From NCBI RefSeq assembly GCF_023278565.1, contig NC_064676.1, positions 4,402,001-4,466,000 of the forward strand: a stretch of 64,000 nt of DNA, in the 5' to 3' direction. Both the position numbers and the translations under genes were made by a program. This document shows, piece after piece, positions 58,382 through 64,000 of the stretch (positions are counted from its first letter, which is position 1; each line of letters starts with the position of its first letter). This DNA is from Colletotrichum lupini (lineage: Eukaryota; Ascomycota; Sordariomycetes; Glomerellales; Glomerellaceae). Under the pieces are notes generated by a model. It searched no databases. It was not told the origin of the DNA and was given only the letters and a program-made list of their open reading frames with translations.

Positions 58382-59233
58382 GGGAAGCAGCGCTTTTACG
58401 CGTTGAAACACAACATACACATGATTGAGCATTGCGACGATTGGGAAGAGCCATTGTACTACTACACACTAAACTAAGACGGAATGCGACACTAGGATTT
58501 CTGGGAGTGTTCATTTTGCCAATGAGTGATTTGTACACATAATGCTCGATGCCATCAGGCTGAAGCAGATGGGAGTAATGGTCTCAATGGAGCTAGCTAC
58601 CACACGAATACAGAAGGCGGTGCGCAGTAGTCTGAAAGCATCACGTAGACCGAAAAAAGGACTCGCAATCACAGATAGTTGCATGTATGCGAGATTGGTG
58701 GTCCAAAGACCATAAGAACTAGGTACCGAACAATAAAGATTCAAACGCATCGATCCATCATGACGAAGGTGCATGGTACGCTGGGCACAAGTGCCGCCTT
58801 TCCGTAGGTTCCTGTCCTGTCCACCAGTGAGCGTGCGCTGTGAGGAAATACAGTGGGTTAGCGGGTAGAGTGGTCGGCACCTTACCTCTAAGACCCGACG
58901 GGACACCTTTGCGCGACCAAGAGGTGTCACTCACTGGCCCGCTCCAGCTGGGTCAGAAAGTCCACATCATCGAGATTCCTTAGGTACCTAGTCTCAGTTG
59001 CTGGTTGCTCTTGTCTCTCTTGTTATTTTTCCTACATCCCACGCCGTCACAGTACAACTGTCATTCCTCAAAGCTGCTGGGGTTTGAGCCAGAGCACCAG
59101 TCTTTGCAAGCCTCCTTCACAGTCTTTTCCCTCCAAGGTTGTTGACCCCCGAGGTTTGCGACCTGTTCGTCCCGTCCCACGTCGTTTGCTCGAAACCGCC
59201 GGATCCACACTGCGACAATGCTGAGGGCGTAAT
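58382..59233. other. intergenic, nothing recognised
   Basis: 3' flank of KGD2 and 5' leader of the mannosidase gene. No tRNA or ORF supported. Confidence 0.6.
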
Positions 59234-61501
<2,268 letters not shown>

Positions 61502-62175
61502 TATCATTGATGTAGGCTCACCTGTGATGGAAGTCAGGGAGAGCATGTTTATATAAAGTAGCATGTCCTTGTCGTTGGAGGCATCGTATTCAAACGACAC
61601 AGTCTGGCGTTGTATGGGATGATGATTTAGCTGTTGTAAAAATACTGCTCAAACATGGGCTAATGTATCTCTCAATGGTCTTGCTACCACTGCTTTTTGA
61701 CGTCCTTTCTGCACTGCCAGAATTGCAATGCTTTACAGCTATTCATGGCAGTAATCGCTGAATATAAAGACATACTTCCACAACTCCCTGCTCACTTGTG
61801 AGGACTTGACGCCGCCGCACATACGGTTCTGGGATAAGGGATAATGCACTTTGTATTTTACCTACCTACCTAAGCACCCTAAGTATTACGGCTAGCTAGT
61901 CGTAGTAAGTATATTAGCAGAAGTTAAGGCTGCGAGTACTAAGTAAATAATATCGTAGTTATAAATAGCTTTTTTAAAGCTATATTTATAAATCGTAAAA
62001 TAAATAAGGTTTTAGTAATTAATCGTAGTCTTATTTAAAATAGTTTTTAATAAAAATAGCTAAAAACGATTATAAAATTTAATATTAAGTTAATTATTAA
62101 AAAAGCTATAAGAAGTCTATTTTTAAGCTTAGCTTAAGTTTATATTATATATAAGTTTACTTATAAATATATTTT

Positions 62176-62404
62176 TGTTACGAAGGTAACTTTGTTTACC
62201 TTATTATTCGCCTTATTATCAATATTACGTAAGCAAACTATATACCATATTTATCTACGATTTCTGTAGATTATTATAGGTATTGATTATGTAAGCAATA
62301 CTGCTTATATAAGCTTACGTGAGCAATGGAAAGTACTGGAAGGTAACTGAATAATCTGGAATTTACTCGAGGCGGAATTACGTACTACGATTACGCATTC
62401 ACTT
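62176..62404 (+). repeat. LTR-like direct repeat, left copy
   Basis: Begins TGTTACGAAGGTAAC and aligns for at least 229 bases with 63772-64000. This copy keeps many CA/TG dinucleotides, so it is far less RIPped than its partner. The low-RIP zone continues to about 62,520, past a TATA-like palindrome, suggesting that the full LTR is longer than 229 bases. Confidence 0.7.
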
Positions 62405-62470
62405 ACGTATACGCTTATTAATTATATCATAATTAATAAGCAATGGAATATTCTAGTAGGAGGTTTTTAT

Positions 62471-62484
62471 GCCTATATATAGGC
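62471..62484. promoter_or_regulatory. TATA-like palindrome GCCTATATATAGGC
   Basis: Perfect 14-base palindrome with a TATA core, about 295 bases into the left LTR-like repeat, the position expected for a U3 promoter. Function inferred from position only. Confidence 0.35.
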
Positions 62485-63771
62485 GTGTATTTGCCTACCT
62501 AGACCTTTCGTTAAGCAAGCAACTTCTCATATAGTAATTTAACTATATTACTCTCTTTACTACAAAAACCTCTTTTATATACGCTTATTTCCCCTATATT
62601 CATATATTCTTGCTTCTATATGAATATTTACTTTTTGTATATTCTTATAAGAATATCCCGCATTACCTCGTTAAAGCTATACGTGCTAGAATTTTTTATT
62701 AATAATTACTCTTATTTATTAAGTAATTACTTAGTAAATATTAATAAGCGATTATTTAGAGTAATTATAATAATTACCTTATTATATAATTACTATTTTT
62801 ATTTATATATAACTTATTTATAGTTTTTTTATTTTATAAAAGTTACTTTATATTCCTATACTCTTATATATATAATATATTATAGCCGCTATAAGCTTAT
62901 AGGGTGGGCCCTAGTCTTAGTTATATATATTAAGTTATAATATTAAGTTTTTTTTTAAAAAATCTTATTTTTATAAACCTATAAATAAGTCGTTATAGCC
63001 TAGGTTAGGGCTCGTTAAGTAATTCTTTTAAAAAAATATTAAAATATTTACTAGATTTTTAATATATCGTTAATTAAAGCTTACTCTCGAAATTAAAGAG
63101 CGAGGATTCGAAATTACAATACTTTACTCGTTCTATCGTTCGTTAAGGTAAAAATATAAAATATTAAAGGGTAAATTAAGGTATTATAAGTATATACGTT
63201 ATAGTCGTTCTTATAATACGATTATTAATGTTATATATAATCGTAAGGTTTTTTTTTTTTTTTTAATATTTTTTATATTAATTATATTTATAATAAATCG
63301 GTTTTTATTTAAAGCTAATAAGCTAAAACGTAAAAAAGAAATAAAAGAGCTTTTTTTTAAAAAAAACGGGTAAAAGCTTTACGTTATACGTAGGTTAAAA
63401 TATATTAATCTTTATTAAAATTAAATCGTTTTTTTTTTAAAAAAAAGATAGTATTTAAAAAGAGAAAGGTAATTCTTAATTTTTTTAATATTATTAACGA
63501 AAATAAGTTAGCCGTTACGCGAGAGGTATAGTTTAATAGTATTTTTAAAGTAATTAATTAAAATATTATAATAGCTAAGAGTTCTAATTTTAATTTTAAT
63601 TTTAATATTTTAAAAAAGATTCTTAAAAGTTCTAGAAGTTCGTAATAAGTTCTTATATATTTTCTTTATATTTATAGTTTTTCTATTTAATTAGAAATTC
63701 CCGTATTTTATTCCTAATTTTATAGTTAATAATTCGTTTAACTTCGTACTCTAATTAGTTTAGTTTAATAA

Positions 63772-64000
63772 TATTACGAAGGTAACTTTATTTACCTTAT
63801 TATTCGCCTTATTATTAATATTACGTAAGCAAACTATATACTATATTAATCTACGATTTCTATAAATTATTATAGGTATTAACTATATAAGTAATACTAC
63901 TTATATAAGCTTACGTAAATAATAGAAAGTACTAGAAAGTAACTAAATAATCTAAAATTTCCTCGAGACGGAATCACGTATTACGATTACGTATTTATTT
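63772..64000 (+). repeat. LTR-like direct repeat, right copy (cut by window end)
   Basis: Same sequence as 62176-62404 with C-to-T and G-to-A transitions: TGTTACG has become TATTACG, and most CA/TG are TA. It continues beyond the window. Confidence 0.7.

Larger units (their letters stand above)
61860..64000. mobile_element. RIPped AT-rich repeat block with LTR-like direct repeats
   Basis: From about 61,880 the sequence switches abruptly to TpA-rich, CpA/TpG-poor DNA like the interior of the retrotransposon, and runs to the window end. It contains a pair of direct repeats (62176 and 63772) and A/T homopolymers. No coding motif survives. It is probably one or more mutated retroelements, cut by the window. 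Confidence 0.75.

Overview
This is nuclear DNA of a filamentous ascomycete, most likely a Sordariomycete. Genes carry short (about 50-130 nt) GT-AG introns. Many intergenic stretches are pyrimidine-rich. All recognisable proteins are Pezizomycotina-like. Two AT-rich blocks bear the signature of repeat-induced point mutation (RIP: CpA to TpA, CpG largely spared). The species cannot be fixed from the sequence alone. LAYOUT. 0-5 kb: gene-poor, one doubtful acidic ORF. 5-10.7 kb: an Izh3-type PAQR/hemolysin-III membrane protein (minus) divergent from a THOC5-like THO subunit (plus), separated by about 3.2 kb. 10.7-19.6 kb: about 9 kb of normal-composition DNA with no convincing gene, ending in a long CT-rich leader of a family-2-like glycosyltransferase (19.7-21.8 kb). 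23-26.6 kb: a DJ-1/PfpI protein and a nucleolar FKBP prolyl isomerase (Fpr3/Fpr4 type). 27.4-30.0 kb: an NDR/AGC-like kinase whose otherwise intact reading frame contains two TAG codons. 30.3-41.6 kb: Isc1 sphingolipid phospholipase C, a WDR5/Swd3-like WD40 protein, and the giant N-end-rule ubiquitin ligase Ubr1. 42.0-50.7 kb: a complete, heavily RIPped Ty3/Gypsy LTR retrotransposon (minus strand) with 160-bp LTRs and a perfect 5-bp target duplication. 51.4-61.5 kb: a dense housekeeping cluster: an Arg-rich hypothetical protein, Arp2/3 subunit ARPC1, a U2 snRNP B''-like protein, Atg10, the 2-oxoglutarate dehydrogenase E2 (Kgd2) and a GH47 alpha-1,2-mannosidase. 61.9-64 kb: a second RIPped AT-rich block holding a pair of direct repeats 1,596 bp apart. 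HOW IT FITS TOGETHER. The genes are mostly unrelated housekeeping functions: mRNA export, splicing, chromatin, actin nucleation, autophagy, TCA cycle, glycan trimming, proteolysis and sphingolipid turnover. No operon-like pathway or secondary-metabolite cluster is visible. MAIN LEAD. The kinase at 27.4-30.0 kb looks like a PUK1-type gene. One TAG sits where the kinase-subdomain-IX Asp-Trp-Trp-Ser motif needs its first Trp, and both TAG adenosines fall in the loops of small hairpins I can draw by eye. That is the pattern expected for stop-codon correction (UAG to UGG) by the ADAR-independent A-to-I mRNA editing described in the sexual stage of Sordariomycetes. The second notable signal is that RIP stops sharply inside both LTRs of the retrotransposon, leaving the outer part of each LTR unmutated.
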